DNA of 64,000 nt from Nostoc sphaeroides (GTDB lineage: Bacteria > Cyanobacteriota > Cyanobacteriia > Cyanobacteriales > Nostocaceae): positions 4,338,501 to 4,402,500 of the forward strand of contig NZ_CP031941.1 in assembly GCF_003443655.1 (NCBI RefSeq), read 5' to 3'. The notes under the pieces were generated by a model, which saw only the letters and a program-made list of their open reading frames with translations, was not told the DNA's origin and did no database searches. Shown here piece by piece: positions 34,894 through 43,209 of this stretch. The stretch's first letter is position 1. Each line of letters opens with the position of its first letter. The position numbers and the translations under genes were made by a program.

Positions 34894-35592
34894 ATGACTA
34901 GTCAATCCGTCATCTCCATCCATAATCTCGACCACCATTTTGGTCAAGGCTCACTCCGTAAGCAAGTTTTATCTAACATAAACTTAGAGATTAACGCCGG
35001 TGAAATTATTATTATGACTGGGCCCTCTGGTTCTGGAAAGACTACCTTGCTCACCTTAGTGGGTGGATTGCGTTCTACCCAATCTGGTAGTTTGCGGGTG
35101 TTGGGGCGAGAACTTTGTGGTGCTAGTGCTGAAACACTAATTCAGGCGCGACGCCGTAACGGTTATATTTTCCAAGCAGATAACTTGCATGGTAGTTTAA
35201 CAGCACTCCAAAACGTCAAAATGGCTTTGGAATTGCACAAACATCTTGGGTTAAAAAAAATGCTAGCTAAGTCAGCCCAAATGCTAGAACAGGTAGGATT
35301 AGGAAATCATTTGCATTACTATCCTGATAAACTGTCTGGGGGACAAAAACAACGAGTAGCGATCGCTCGTGCCTTAGTTAGTCATCCTCAAATAATCCTA
35401 GCCGATGAACCCACCGCCGCCCTTGACAGTCAATCGGGACGAGATGTAGTCAATCTCATGCAAAAACTGGCAAAAGAACAAGGCTGTACCATCTTGATGG
35501 TTACTCATGACAACCGCATCCTAGACATTGCCGATCGCATCGTTCACATGGAAGATGGCAAACTCAAGTCAAAAGTAAAACTATCACCTTAG
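34894..35592 (+). CDS. devA: DevA-type ATP-binding protein of an ABC exporter
   Basis: 232-residue ABC ATPase of the LolD/MacB group. Walker A is GPSGSGKTT (about 41-49), the signature is LSGGQKQRVAIARAL, Walker B is IILADEPTAALD, and the switch His lies in MVTHDNR. It energises the DevC permease. The DHHFGQGSLRKQVLSNINLEI start is typical of cyanobacterial DevA. The order devB-devC-devA is complete; the outer-membrane TolC-like component is not in this window. Confidence 0.95.
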   Translation: MTSQSVISIHNLDHHFGQGSLRKQVLSNINLEINAGEIIIMTGPSGSGKTTLLTLVGGLRSTQSGSLRVLGRELCGASAETLIQARRRNGYIFQADNLHGSLTALQNVKMALELHKHLGLKKMLAKSAQMLEQVGLGNHLHYYPDKLSGGQKQRVAIARALVSHPQIILADEPTAALDSQSGRDVVNLMQKLAKEQGCTILMVTHDNRILDIADRIVHMEDGKLKSKVKLSP

Positions 35593-35666
35593 AGTTGATC
35601 AACTGAAAATCCTAGAAATAATTTATACCATCTATCAATAAAATCTATGATAGGGTGGGCATCTTG

Positions 35667-35869
35667 CATAGGTGTCAACTTAACGTAAAAACCAGTCTAG
35701 ACAGAGCTTAAAAAGCTTCCCTCGTTCCCTCGTTCCCAGTCTCCGACTGGGAATGCCGTCTTAGAGGCTCCGCCTCAAGACTTGCGGCAAGCAGCCCAAC
35801 AATAAGCATTTCCAGCAAGAGGCTGGAAACAAGGTTTTAAAAGAGTTTTTGCTTAAGTTGACACCAATG
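35667..35869. mobile_element. Miniature element, GTGTCAACTTAA family, copy 3
   Basis: 203 bases with termini CATAGGTGTCAACTTAACG and GCTTAAGTTGACACCAATG. It is flanked by near-identical 10-base repeats GGGCATCTTG (35657-35666) and GGGTATCTTG (35870-35879). The flanking arms TAGGGTGGGC and GCCCACCCTA show that it splits a palindrome at its centre. The interior contains CCCAGTCTCCGACTGGG and GAGGCTCCGCCTC palindromes shared with copy 1. Confidence 0.88.
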
Positions 35870-36394
35870 GGGTATCTTGCCCACCCTACTTGTGCAAATT
35901 AAATGCTCAACAGCTTACTAAATCTAGCCTTGCCTAAATCTTTTGGGGTTATTTCTGACACTTTGCCCTTGCCCTTGGTTTACCTGCTTTGGGTGATTTG
36001 CCTACACCAAATTTAACCTTACAGTGTAGTATCAGTGTCCAGTTGAACAAGTGTCCAGTTGCTTCCAAGATTTTCTTCAAGTATTATTATCTAGTGGTTA
36101 AACCCCAACAGGTTTCTTTTGTTGCCTAACATTTGATACCTTGTGGCCTGCCACGAGAGCGTCTTTGCCATCAATCTAGTTAAATTTTAAGATTATTACC
36201 AATGTAATACACCTTGATATTTAGAGTTAACACCAATTCACTAAATTACAGTTACAAATCATCCTCCCTTGTCTCTTCCCCCCTGCCTTTATAAGGGAAA
36301 TGCCGAAAACCCCTGAGAGACAGGTGCGTAAGCACCGTATCTCGTACTTCAGGCTCTTGATGAAGGCTAGTAGCACCGTTTACGGTGTTCCGAT

Positions 36395-36482
36395 TTAATC
36401 TTTTTGGTGTGCAATGTACTCTATTACATTTTTCGTAGAAATATTACCAGCAGTTGAAACAAAATAGCTGGGTGTCCATGGA
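36395..36482 (-). pseudogene. C-terminal relic of an IS200/IS605-type TnpA transposase
   Basis: In one minus-strand frame the stretch reads WTPSYFVSTAGNISTKNVIE and ends with IAHQKD and TAA. This matches the conserved end of IS200-family Y1 transposases (SPSYFVSTVGNVS..VI..YI..Q). A stop lies just upstream in frame, so only about 30 codons remain. DNA to the left (about 36300-36390) holds CACCGTATCTCG and GCACCGTTTACGGTG hairpins that may be the right end of the former element. Confidence 0.75.
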
Positions 36483-36587
36483 TTTCCTAATATTTATGGT
36501 TTTCAACAACATCTACTTCAAACAGGAAACACTAGTAGAAATAAGCTAGTCTATTTTGCAACACAAGCAAGGGATTTTTGTAGCTCT

Positions 36588-37502
36588 ATGATTATTGAGA
36601 ATAGCGCTAATAGTTCAAACAAGAAGTTGCTCGATTTTAATGTCAAAGCAATAAATGTGTTAAAGGGAATATTTGCTGTTCTCCCTCTCACCTTGGCATT
36701 GCCTGTAGATGCTTTACAAGTCAAAATTATTCCAACTAATCCTAAATTAGGGGATACAATCTCGGTGGAGATTAATCGAGATAATCCCGATAATAGTACA
36801 AATCTAACAGTAGCTAGTGGTAATAATACATACCCAGCCTTTGAAATTGCTCCCAATCAGTATCGGGCTTTTGTTCCTACAACTCCGTTAGAAAAAGCTG
36901 GAACTAGAACACTGCGGGTTACAGGAGATGGTCAAGTACAAAACTTAGCAGTGAATGTGCTTAATCGCAAGTTCCCCGTACAACGCATTACTTTGCCACC
37001 CGGTAAAGCCGGAGTGGATGCCACAGAGTATGAACTAAAGCGCGTGGCAGCTTTTAAGGCACTACGAACACCAGAAAAGTATTGGAATGGAGTATTTCTG
37101 AAGCCAAATGCAGGGCGGATGAGTACAACCTATGGTGTACGTCGCTACTATAATGGTACATTTGCAAAAGACTACTATCATCGTGGTCTTGACTACGCTG
37201 GGGCTGCCGGTTCATCCGTAATTGCCCCAGCCTCTGGGCGAGTTGCTTTGGTAGGTAGGGTATCCCAAGGGTTTAGGGTACACGGTAACGTAGTTGGCAT
37301 TGACCACGGTCAAGGAGTAACCAGTATTTTCATGCACCTGAGTCGTATTAACGTTAAAGAAGGTGATTTTGTGAAAGCTGGTCAACTAATTGGCGCAGTA
37401 GGTTCAACAGGTGCTTCTACAGGGCCGCACTTGCACTGGGGTCTCTATGTCAACGGACAATCTGTTGATCCAACACCTTGGCGAACTAAGGTCGTTAATT
37501 AG
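36588..37502 (+). CDS. M23-family peptidoglycan endopeptidase
   Basis: 304-residue exported metallopeptidase of the LytM/lysostaphin type that cuts cross-link peptides in the wall. A hydrophobic stretch after a charged start (VLKGIFAVLPLTLALPVDALQ, about 25-45) is the signal or anchor. An N-terminal beta domain follows. The catalytic domain shows the zinc ligands HRGLD (H-x3-D) and the HxH motif GPHLHWGLYV. Such enzymes act in cell division, hormogonium formation or septal-pore formation in Nostoc, but which one this is cannot be said. It stands alone. Confidence 0.93.
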   Translation: MIIENSANSSNKKLLDFNVKAINVLKGIFAVLPLTLALPVDALQVKIIPTNPKLGDTISVEINRDNPDNSTNLTVASGNNTYPAFEIAPNQYRAFVPTTPLEKAGTRTLRVTGDGQVQNLAVNVLNRKFPVQRITLPPGKAGVDATEYELKRVAAFKALRTPEKYWNGVFLKPNAGRMSTTYGVRRYYNGTFAKDYYHRGLDYAGAAGSSVIAPASGRVALVGRVSQGFRVHGNVVGIDHGQGVTSIFMHLSRINVKEGDFVKAGQLIGAVGSTGASTGPHLHWGLYVNGQSVDPTPWRTKVVN

Positions 37503-37624
37503 TAGAGGCGGAATTGATCGCGTCTGTGCATAATTTGTGTTTTTTTTTGCTGATAATTGGGCAAAATAAATTGAATTGATACCTTCCCTACCAAGCTTTG
37601 CTAACATAAATGATGATAAGTATT

Positions 37625-38164
37625 ATGAGCATCGAAAAAATTGTAGAACAAGCTCTCCAGGATGGTTATTTGACACCAGCAATGGAAGCAGAAGTCGGTA
37701 GAATATGTGACAACGCCTCGGAACTCTCAATTGAAGAGTATATGGCGCTGGATCGGCTGATGGGTGCGCTATTAACTGGTGAGGTAGTGGCGGTACCTCG
37801 CAAACAATTCATTAACGTGATGGAAGAATTGGTACTGACAGAAGCGATCGCCCGAGTCGCAGAAATTGAAGCCACCAGCGAAAGTTCTCTAGATGTCGGC
37901 GATATTGCTGCCTACGCTCTCAATCGGCTACCACCTTTATATGCTACTACAGAAGAAGGTGCTAGCTTCCAGCGCCAAACGGCTCAGGCACAACTACAAG
38001 ACTTAATTTCTCAGCAAGTAAGTGAGGCAATTAACCGTTACCTCGATCGACCCAATTTCTTCCCAGAACGGCAAGCCTTGGGCAAAAACACTGGAAATGA
38101 AGTTGTCCGCCAGGTTAGTGCTTTACTCCAAACTTATGCACCTAATTTTGAGCAAAAATTATAA
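37625..38164 (+). CDS. ComFB-domain protein
   Basis: 179 residues from the third ATG (MSIEKIVEQAL); two earlier in-frame ATGs at 37610 and 37613 are possible. The central segment NVMEELVLTEAIARVAEIEA ... DVGDIAAYALNRLPPLYATTEEGA matches the ComFB (late competence) domain, which in cyanobacteria is a second-messenger-binding domain in several proteins. The typical cysteine cluster is absent. N-terminal helices (DGYLTPAMEAEVGRICD) and a C-terminal helix (EVVRQVSALLQTY) surround it. It is monocistronic, and its role is inferred from the family only. Confidence 0.82.
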   Translation: MSIEKIVEQALQDGYLTPAMEAEVGRICDNASELSIEEYMALDRLMGALLTGEVVAVPRKQFINVMEELVLTEAIARVAEIEATSESSLDVGDIAAYALNRLPPLYATTEEGASFQRQTAQAQLQDLISQQVSEAINRYLDRPNFFPERQALGKNTGNEVVRQVSALLQTYAPNFEQKL

Positions 38165-38472
38165 TTTTAAGAGTCATTAGTCATTGGTAACAAGTTAAGG
38201 TTATTAATTATTTGTCAATAAGCAATTGTGCTTAAAATGATGTCAAAAAATGGGGTTGTGAACACAATTTTTGAGTTAGCGATCGCCTAATTTTGATACG
38301 TATGATTCATACTTGCATCAAAATCCCAGTACAGTAGCCAAATTCATACCTGATTCTGTACTAAAACTTAAGCATAATTTCTAATTGACAAAATTAATGC
38401 TATTTTAAATTGTGACCAATGGTCATTAGTCATTTGTTTTAGACAAAGGACTCATGACTAATGACTTTACAA
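38165..38472. other. Convergent intergenic region
   Basis: 308 bases without a gene. It carries short ATTAGTCATTGG and CATTAGTCATTTG repeats (38175 and 38423), inverted against ACTCATGACTAATGAC (38448-38463). These could pair across the gap. Nothing else is visible. Confidence 0.5.
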
Positions 38473-39501
38473 TTATTCACGTACTAACACTTTTGTCCCT
38501 AAACTAACTTGCTCATACAATAATCGAACATCAGAATTACGCATTCTTAAGCAGCCGTGGGATACAGCCGTTCCTACCAGGTCAATTTCCGGCGTGCCAT
38601 GAAAGCCAATTTCATTCCGTCCATCTGACCAAAAACCAATCCATCTGTCTCCCAAGGGGCTATCTGTACCAGCCTCAAATACTTTACCTGTAATCGGGTG
38701 ACGCCAAATTGGATAGTGTCGCATGTGAATCACCTGGAAAGAACCTGTGGGCGTTTCCCAACCTTTCTTACCTATAGCGATTGGGTAGCTGGCTATCACC
38801 TCATCTTTTGCGTATACATAAGTCCGGCGATCGCTTAAATCAACCACCACTTGCGTCTTGGCATCTGCTACCCTACTAGATGGTACTTGTTGGGCTGAAG
38901 CCTTAGACCATAGAGCTTTTGGCCAACTATCTGTAACTGGATTTTGTCTTTCTGCTTGCGCCACCAGCCGCGTCTTAGTTGGTAGATCAGCTTCTTTGGC
39001 TACATTATTCTTAATGATTTGGGGCTGAGTTTGAGGGACAATTGCGCCGACATTAGTCCCTTTGGCTACATTCTTCTTAATTATTTCCGACTTACTTTGA
39101 GGCTTAATAGCAGAATACTTTAGTGTAGAAGCCCTGCGAGTAGTTGCTTTCGCTACATTTTTCTTAATTATTTCCGACTTACTTTGAGGCTTAATAGCAG
39201 AGGACTTTGGTGTAAACGCCCTCTGAGCAGTTGAGCCTTGGGCAACTTCATCAGGTGGCACAGATGCACCCAGTGCAATTTCCCCTAAACTCACTTGGGA
39301 AAGATTCTTGTAGACTCCCTCTGGGCGGCTTCCCTTCGGATTGGTTAGGGTAGAATCTCGCCGCATCGCAGTAGATGCAGACTTATCAGACTGCCGTTCT
39401 GCCGTAGTAATGCGCCAATGGACAGCTAAAGATAAAAATGCTGTGCCAAAACAGAGCAACATTACCATCCGCCCTACAGATTCATTTCTTACCATTGCCA
39501 T
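38473..39501 (-). CDS. L,D-transpeptidase (YkuD)
   Basis: 342-residue exported enzyme that forms 3-3 cross-links in peptidoglycan or attaches wall components. A membrane segment near the start (MVMLLCFGTAFLSLAVHW) anchors it. A long low-complexity linker (about 45-215) contains a 29-residue direct repeat (AIKPQSKSEIIKKNVAK twice, and a third partial copy). The C-terminal YkuD domain has the active site HGTPEIDLVG and SHGCLRMRNSDV (catalytic Cys in SHGC). It is transcribed toward the ComFB-like gene. The repeat linker is unusual and looks recently duplicated (87-base unit). Confidence 0.95.
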   Translation of the reverse strand: MAMVRNESVGRMVMLLCFGTAFLSLAVHWRITTAERQSDKSASTAMRRDSTLTNPKGSRPEGVYKNLSQVSLGEIALGASVPPDEVAQGSTAQRAFTPKSSAIKPQSKSEIIKKNVAKATTRRASTLKYSAIKPQSKSEIIKKNVAKGTNVGAIVPQTQPQIIKNNVAKEADLPTKTRLVAQAERQNPVTDSWPKALWSKASAQQVPSSRVADAKTQVVVDLSDRRTYVYAKDEVIASYPIAIGKKGWETPTGSFQVIHMRHYPIWRHPITGKVFEAGTDSPLGDRWIGFWSDGRNEIGFHGTPEIDLVGTAVSHGCLRMRNSDVRLLYEQVSLGTKVLVRE

Positions 39502-39752
39502 CGCCTATTGTTTATCCCTGACATATCCAGCCGAGCAATTGGATGAGTTCATCATCCGATTATCAAAAATTTATCAATACTTATCATTTCCGTTATAAAT
39601 CTGCCAACACCTCTGGGCAAACTAAAACTATGCAAATTGTCCCAGCAGCAAAACTCCCAATTTCTGGGGGTTGTAAGCCAATACTTAGACTTTCTGGTGC
39701 AACTTTTGAAATGTAGCAATCAATGATTAGTGGTGTATGTGGGAGAAAAACC

Positions 39753-39902
39753 ATGTTTGAAAAACTATTGTTAGCAGTCACAATTACATTTTCCCTTAAT
39801 TTCCTTTTTCAAGTTCGCGTACTAGAGCAACATAATGGTGCTACCTATGGGTTACAACCAGAACAATCAGCAACGATTCTGGTAACAAAACCAAAAAAAT
39901 AA
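39753..39902 (+). CDS. Small hypothetical protein (49 aa)
   Basis: ATG preceded by GGGAGAAAAA. The product starts with a hydrophobic stretch (MFEKLLLAVTITFSLNFLF) and continues with a short polar tail (QHNGATYGLQPEQSATILVT) ending in KPKK. It could be a small membrane or exported peptide. I do not recognise it. Support is the ribosome-binding site and the coherent hydrophobic start; it could still be chance. Confidence 0.45.
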   Translation: MFEKLLLAVTITFSLNFLFQVRVLEQHNGATYGLQPEQSATILVTKPKK

Positions 39903-40209
39903 ATCACCATTATAGTCACTACAGCAACCCAACTTCCAGAAATTAATACCTGAACTTTAAAGGTATCAAGAAGCTTGAATTACAAAATTTTTATCTTCAT
40001 CCTTATAACCAGATTTAATTATTTTTATCAAGCGTATATACCCAGTTGCGAAAAATACTAAAATGTGCATATTGCCGCGCTTTTATTAATTAATGGGTTT
40101 TGGGCAGCTATGCCAGCAGTATAAGGAAAAAGTGGCCCTCCTTATTGCTATAAATGTAGCCAAAATTGTCTGCCTCAGTGTTCCAGTCAGAAATCCGTCA
40201 CCTTAGCAT

Positions 40210-40237
40210 GGAACTTCTGTCCCATTAGCAGGTCTAA
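40210..40237 (+). promoter_or_regulatory. ECF-type promoter upstream of the sigma factor gene
   Basis: GGAACTT (40210-40216) and GTCTAA (40232-40237) separated by 15 bases, which matches the RpoE-class consensus GGAACTT-N15/16-GTCTAA. The start codon lies 33 bases beyond. I infer autoregulation of the ECF sigma factor. Confidence 0.7.
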
Positions 40238-40269
40238 TAGATAGGGATGATTTAGAGCCAGTATGATCT

Positions 40270-40926
40270 ATGAGTCAGTCGATCTCTGTATCCTGGTCAA
40301 CGATTGATGCAAAGTATCCAGAAGCATCAGTGCAAGTTGACAAACTCCCTAACCACGATTTAATTTTGCGTTGTCAAGCGGGACTGCGACCAGATCGTGT
40401 TGCGTTTGCAGAACTATTACGCCGCTATCAAAGTCAAGTTGATAGAGTTCTATATCACCTGGCTCCAGATTGGGCTGACAGAGCCGATTTGGCTCAAGAA
40501 GTTTGGATTCGAGTCTATCGGAATATTAACCGATTACAAGAGCCTGCCAAATTTCGGGGCTGGTTAAGCCGCATTGCCACCAACTTGTTTTATGACGAGT
40601 TGCGGAAACGCAAGCGGGTAATGAGTCCTTTGTCACTGGATGCTCCGCGTTCGTTAGAGGATGGCGAGATGGATTGGGAAATCGCTGGCGATACTCCAGG
40701 GCCTGAAGAAGAACTGACAACTAGAGAATTTTACGAGCAACTGCGAGAAGCGATCGCGGATTTACCAGAGGTGTTTCGTACTACCATTGTCCTCAGAGAA
40801 ATCGAAGGCATGGCTTATGAAGAAATTGCCGAAATAACTGGAGTTTCCTTAGGAACTGTAAAGTCAAGAATAGCCAGAGCTAGAACAAGGCTGCAAGCTC
40901 ACTTGCAGAATTATCTAGATTCCTAA
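40270..40926 (+). CDS. sigG: ECF-type RNA polymerase sigma factor (SigG-like)
   Basis: 218 residues: sigma region 2 (LLRRYQSQVDRVLYHLAPDWADRADLAQEVWIRVYRNI) and region 4 (LPEVFRTTIVLREIEGMAYEEIAEITGVSLGTVKSRIARAR), with no region 1 or 3, so an extracytoplasmic-function sigma factor. The gene 155 bases downstream encodes a membrane-spanning anti-sigma factor, and an RpoE-class promoter precedes the gene. In Nostoc punctiforme SigG, controlled by a membrane anti-sigma factor (SapG), has this arrangement, and I take this as the same system. It would respond to envelope stress. Confidence 0.88.
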   Translation: MSQSISVSWSTIDAKYPEASVQVDKLPNHDLILRCQAGLRPDRVAFAELLRRYQSQVDRVLYHLAPDWADRADLAQEVWIRVYRNINRLQEPAKFRGWLSRIATNLFYDELRKRKRVMSPLSLDAPRSLEDGEMDWEIAGDTPGPEEELTTREFYEQLREAIADLPEVFRTTIVLREIEGMAYEEIAEITGVSLGTVKSRIARARTRLQAHLQNYLDS

Positions 40927-41080
40927 CTTACAGTATCTTGCCTCTGCCCAATGGCAGAATTTAAGCATAGATTAAGAATTCCCACAACGTAGATTGCTTC
41001 TGTCCTTAGGAGGAAAATTGGCTAATTTCTCCGAATTTCCCGCCCAGTTTACCCGTGTATGAATTGGTAATAATGTTAAG

Positions 41081-41695
41081 ATGACTACTGATTCTCAGTT
41101 TTCCGACCGTTCTCCTTTGCAACTTCCTCAAGATTTGTCAGATGGAATGGCCAATCATACCAATGAATCAACGGGTCTTATGGATATGGTGAAGCGCGAT
41201 CGCTTCGAGTTATTGAGTGCTTATCTCGATGGTGAAGTCACAGCCACAGAACGCAAGCAAGTAGAAGAATGGCTGGCAAATGATGCCTCAGTTCAATGCT
41301 TGTATGCCCGACTTTTAAAGCTGCGCCAAGGCTTGCGGACTCTCCCAGTCCCAACAACCCAAGAGTCACCAGAAGCAACAGTTGAGCAAGTATTGACACG
41401 TTTGCGCCGCCGTTCCCGTTTAAACTGGATGGCGGGAAGTGCAGCCGTTGCTGCTTGTGTCATCGGTGCAGTATCTGGTTTAGTACCTATTGGTTCGAGA
41501 GCGCCGCAACTGGCACAACGACCACAAACAGAACCGATACAAACATCCTCAGCGTCGATAATTCCACCTTCCCCGTTGATGGTGGGACTAAATAACCCGG
41601 TAATTGAAATTCCGAAAGCAGCAGTAGCTTCTCCAGAAAATCCAATCTATCCGGTGCAGCCGCAACGCCATGACACCAAACAGGACATAAACTAA
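41081..41695 (+). CDS. Membrane-bound anti-sigma factor of the ECF sigma factor
   Basis: 204 residues. The cytoplasmic N-terminal part has the anti-sigma helix pattern (FELLSAYLDGEVTATERKQVEEWLANDASVQCLYARLLKLRQGL), like RseA/zf-HC2 anti-sigma domains but without the zinc-binding HxxxCxxC set. One membrane helix lies at about 122-142 (WMAGSAAVAACVIGAVSGLVPI), and a proline-rich periplasmic tail follows. It would sequester the sigma factor until a signal leads to proteolysis. It lies 155 bases after the sigma gene. SapG is the Nostoc name for such a protein. Confidence 0.85.
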   Translation: MTTDSQFSDRSPLQLPQDLSDGMANHTNESTGLMDMVKRDRFELLSAYLDGEVTATERKQVEEWLANDASVQCLYARLLKLRQGLRTLPVPTTQESPEATVEQVLTRLRRRSRLNWMAGSAAVAACVIGAVSGLVPIGSRAPQLAQRPQTEPIQTSSASIIPPSPLMVGLNNPVIEIPKAAVASPENPIYPVQPQRHDTKQDIN

Positions 41696-41718
41696 TTGCA
41701 TTAACAGTTCACAGATAA

Positions 41719-42174
41719 TTACTTTGCGGTTAAACCATAGCCACTCCACCAGCCATCAGGTTGGAGGAAGCCTCCTAATTGGTTAACTCGGTCTAGAGTC
41801 ATTAAATAAACCCAAGCCCAACTATAAGAGAGCGATTGTGGCTCATAAACCTCGATAATTTGTCGATTATAGAGGTTTTCTGGTGGTTGTCTATTGGGCT
41901 GGTAATCTTCCAGCACATCTAGTTCATTTAAAATCCTTGGGTTGGAAAAAGATAGTAAATATCCTTGAACTTGGCTATCTCCTAGCGTCATCGCTGGGTA
42001 GCCCATTGGCAAAGCAAACAATTTGCCTTGTACAAAGGCTCTTTTGACATCAACTACTTTGCCAGCACAGTATCTTTTGTAGTTAGCTTCACCGGGTTTG
42101 AGTGTGCCGTAAACAAAAACCCGCACCAAATCAGAAAATTTTATATTTGATTTAACCATCTGAATCGACAGCAA
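41719..42174 (-). CDS. Gamma-glutamylcyclotransferase family protein
   Basis: 151 residues of the AIG2/BtrG-like fold. The substrate loop VYGTLKPGE is at residues 21-29, and the catalytic Glu lies in LDVLEDY (about residue 90). Members cyclise gamma-glutamyl amines to 5-oxoproline; the cyanobacterial substrate is not known. The gene converges on the anti-sigma factor gene with a 23-base gap and is not co-transcribed with it. Confidence 0.88.
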   Translation of the reverse strand: MLSIQMVKSNIKFSDLVRVFVYGTLKPGEANYKRYCAGKVVDVKRAFVQGKLFALPMGYPAMTLGDSQVQGYLLSFSNPRILNELDVLEDYQPNRQPPENLYNRQIIEVYEPQSLSYSWAWVYLMTLDRVNQLGGFLQPDGWWSGYGLTAK

Positions 42175-42252
42175 TAAAAACCTATCATAGTGAATACCTT
42201 TAGATATTAATTCTAGAGGTATTTTTATTTACTCAGATTAATAGTTAAGCAA

Positions 42253-42450
42253 TTAAGTACTACTCTTGCCCTTATTCCTGTCTAACTTCTCTTGAATAGC
42301 TTCTCTACAGAATTCAGGAGGGTTATCTTGTTGCTGCACTTCTTCTTTCATTTCCTTGGTAACTCTGAAACTAAGTTTTTCTGGCAAAGGTTTCTCTCTA
42401 TCAGACTTAATCGGTTCTAAATTTTCAGGTTTACCTTTAGGGTTAGGCAT
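42253..42450 (-). CDS. Small ribbon-helix-helix-like protein
   Basis: 65 residues: a charged start (MPNPKGKPENLEPIKSDREK), then KLSFRVTKEMKEEVQQQDNPPEFCREAIQEKL, which fits the strand-helix-helix pattern of RHH DNA-binding proteins and antitoxins. Divergent from the SAP-like gene with a 128-base gap. Such small RHH genes are frequent on cyanobacterial plasmids and integrated elements. No toxin partner is next to it. Confidence 0.6.
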   Translation of the reverse strand: MPNPKGKPENLEPIKSDREKPLPEKLSFRVTKEMKEEVQQQDNPPEFCREAIQEKLDRNKGKSST

Positions 42451-42578
42451 TATTGAGAGATGTAAATATAGCTTGAGTGATGTGGAGACAAACCATTAGA
42501 GTGTTTAAACGGTAGGCAATAGACCGTGGAAAGTTGTTACCTACCGATACCACTTTTACAAATGGGTAATTCTATTTT

Positions 42579-42956
42579 ATGTTCACACGTGCAGAACTCG
42601 AAATCAAAACCACTGCTGAGTTGAGAGACTTGTGTAGGCGTTACGGATTAAAGCCTACCGGGAATGGAGGCTACAAAACTAGTTGGATTGTCACATTGAT
42701 GGCATTCCCACAGATAGCACTTGCTCAACTAAGACAGGGAAGAGGGTTGAAGTCACCAGGTTTTAGCGTTATTCAATTCCTTGAAGGGGTTGTAGATGAG
42801 ATGAATTCACCTACTGATGAGCAAGCAGCGCTGATCAAGCTGACGATGGAAGGCAAAGCTATGAGCTATCCTGACAGATACGACCAAGAGAATTTGCTTA
42901 ACTTGCACAAGGCTAAAATGCACCTTGAAATGGCGATTGGACTGTTAACCCAGTAA
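42579..42956 (+). CDS. SAP-like domain hypothetical protein
   Basis: 125 residues. The N-terminal part (TTAELRDLCRRYGLKPTGNGGYKTSWIVTLM) follows the helix-turn-helix layout of SAP/Rho-N DNA-binding domains (L-x2-LC-x2-YGLKPTGN-x2-K-x4-I). The rest is helical and unfamiliar. It resembles small proteins of cyanobacterial plasmids and mobile islands. A hairpin and T-run follow directly, so it is a single-gene transcript. The function is not known. Confidence 0.65.
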   Translation: MFTRAELEIKTTAELRDLCRRYGLKPTGNGGYKTSWIVTLMAFPQIALAQLRQGRGLKSPGFSVIQFLEGVVDEMNSPTDEQAALIKLTMEGKAMSYPDRYDQENLLNLHKAKMHLEMAIGLLTQ

Positions 42957-42981
42957 ATCAGTTTAGAACCATAACACATCT

Positions 42982-43016
42982 AGTCCCCAGCATCCTAAGC
43001 TTAGGGACTTTTTTAT
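42982..43016 (+). terminator. Terminator of the SAP-like gene
   Basis: AGTCCC and GGGACT arms, with an inner CCTAAGCTTAGG palindrome, followed by TTTTTT. It lies 25 bases past the stop codon and upstream of leuS. Confidence 0.75.
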
Positions 43017-43209
43017 GTCCTATATACCTCAACTTGTTGAACTTTAGAGATATAAGATAGATACAAATAGGGAGTAGAAAGAAATAGTAAATTGATTTTG
43101 TAAATTAAATTAGAAAATTACTAGACAGATAATTCCCTCAATATAGTGGCTCAAATATACTAGTAAGGTTCAAATACTAGAAAATTAGTAGAAGTAAAGT
43201 GTAACAGGT

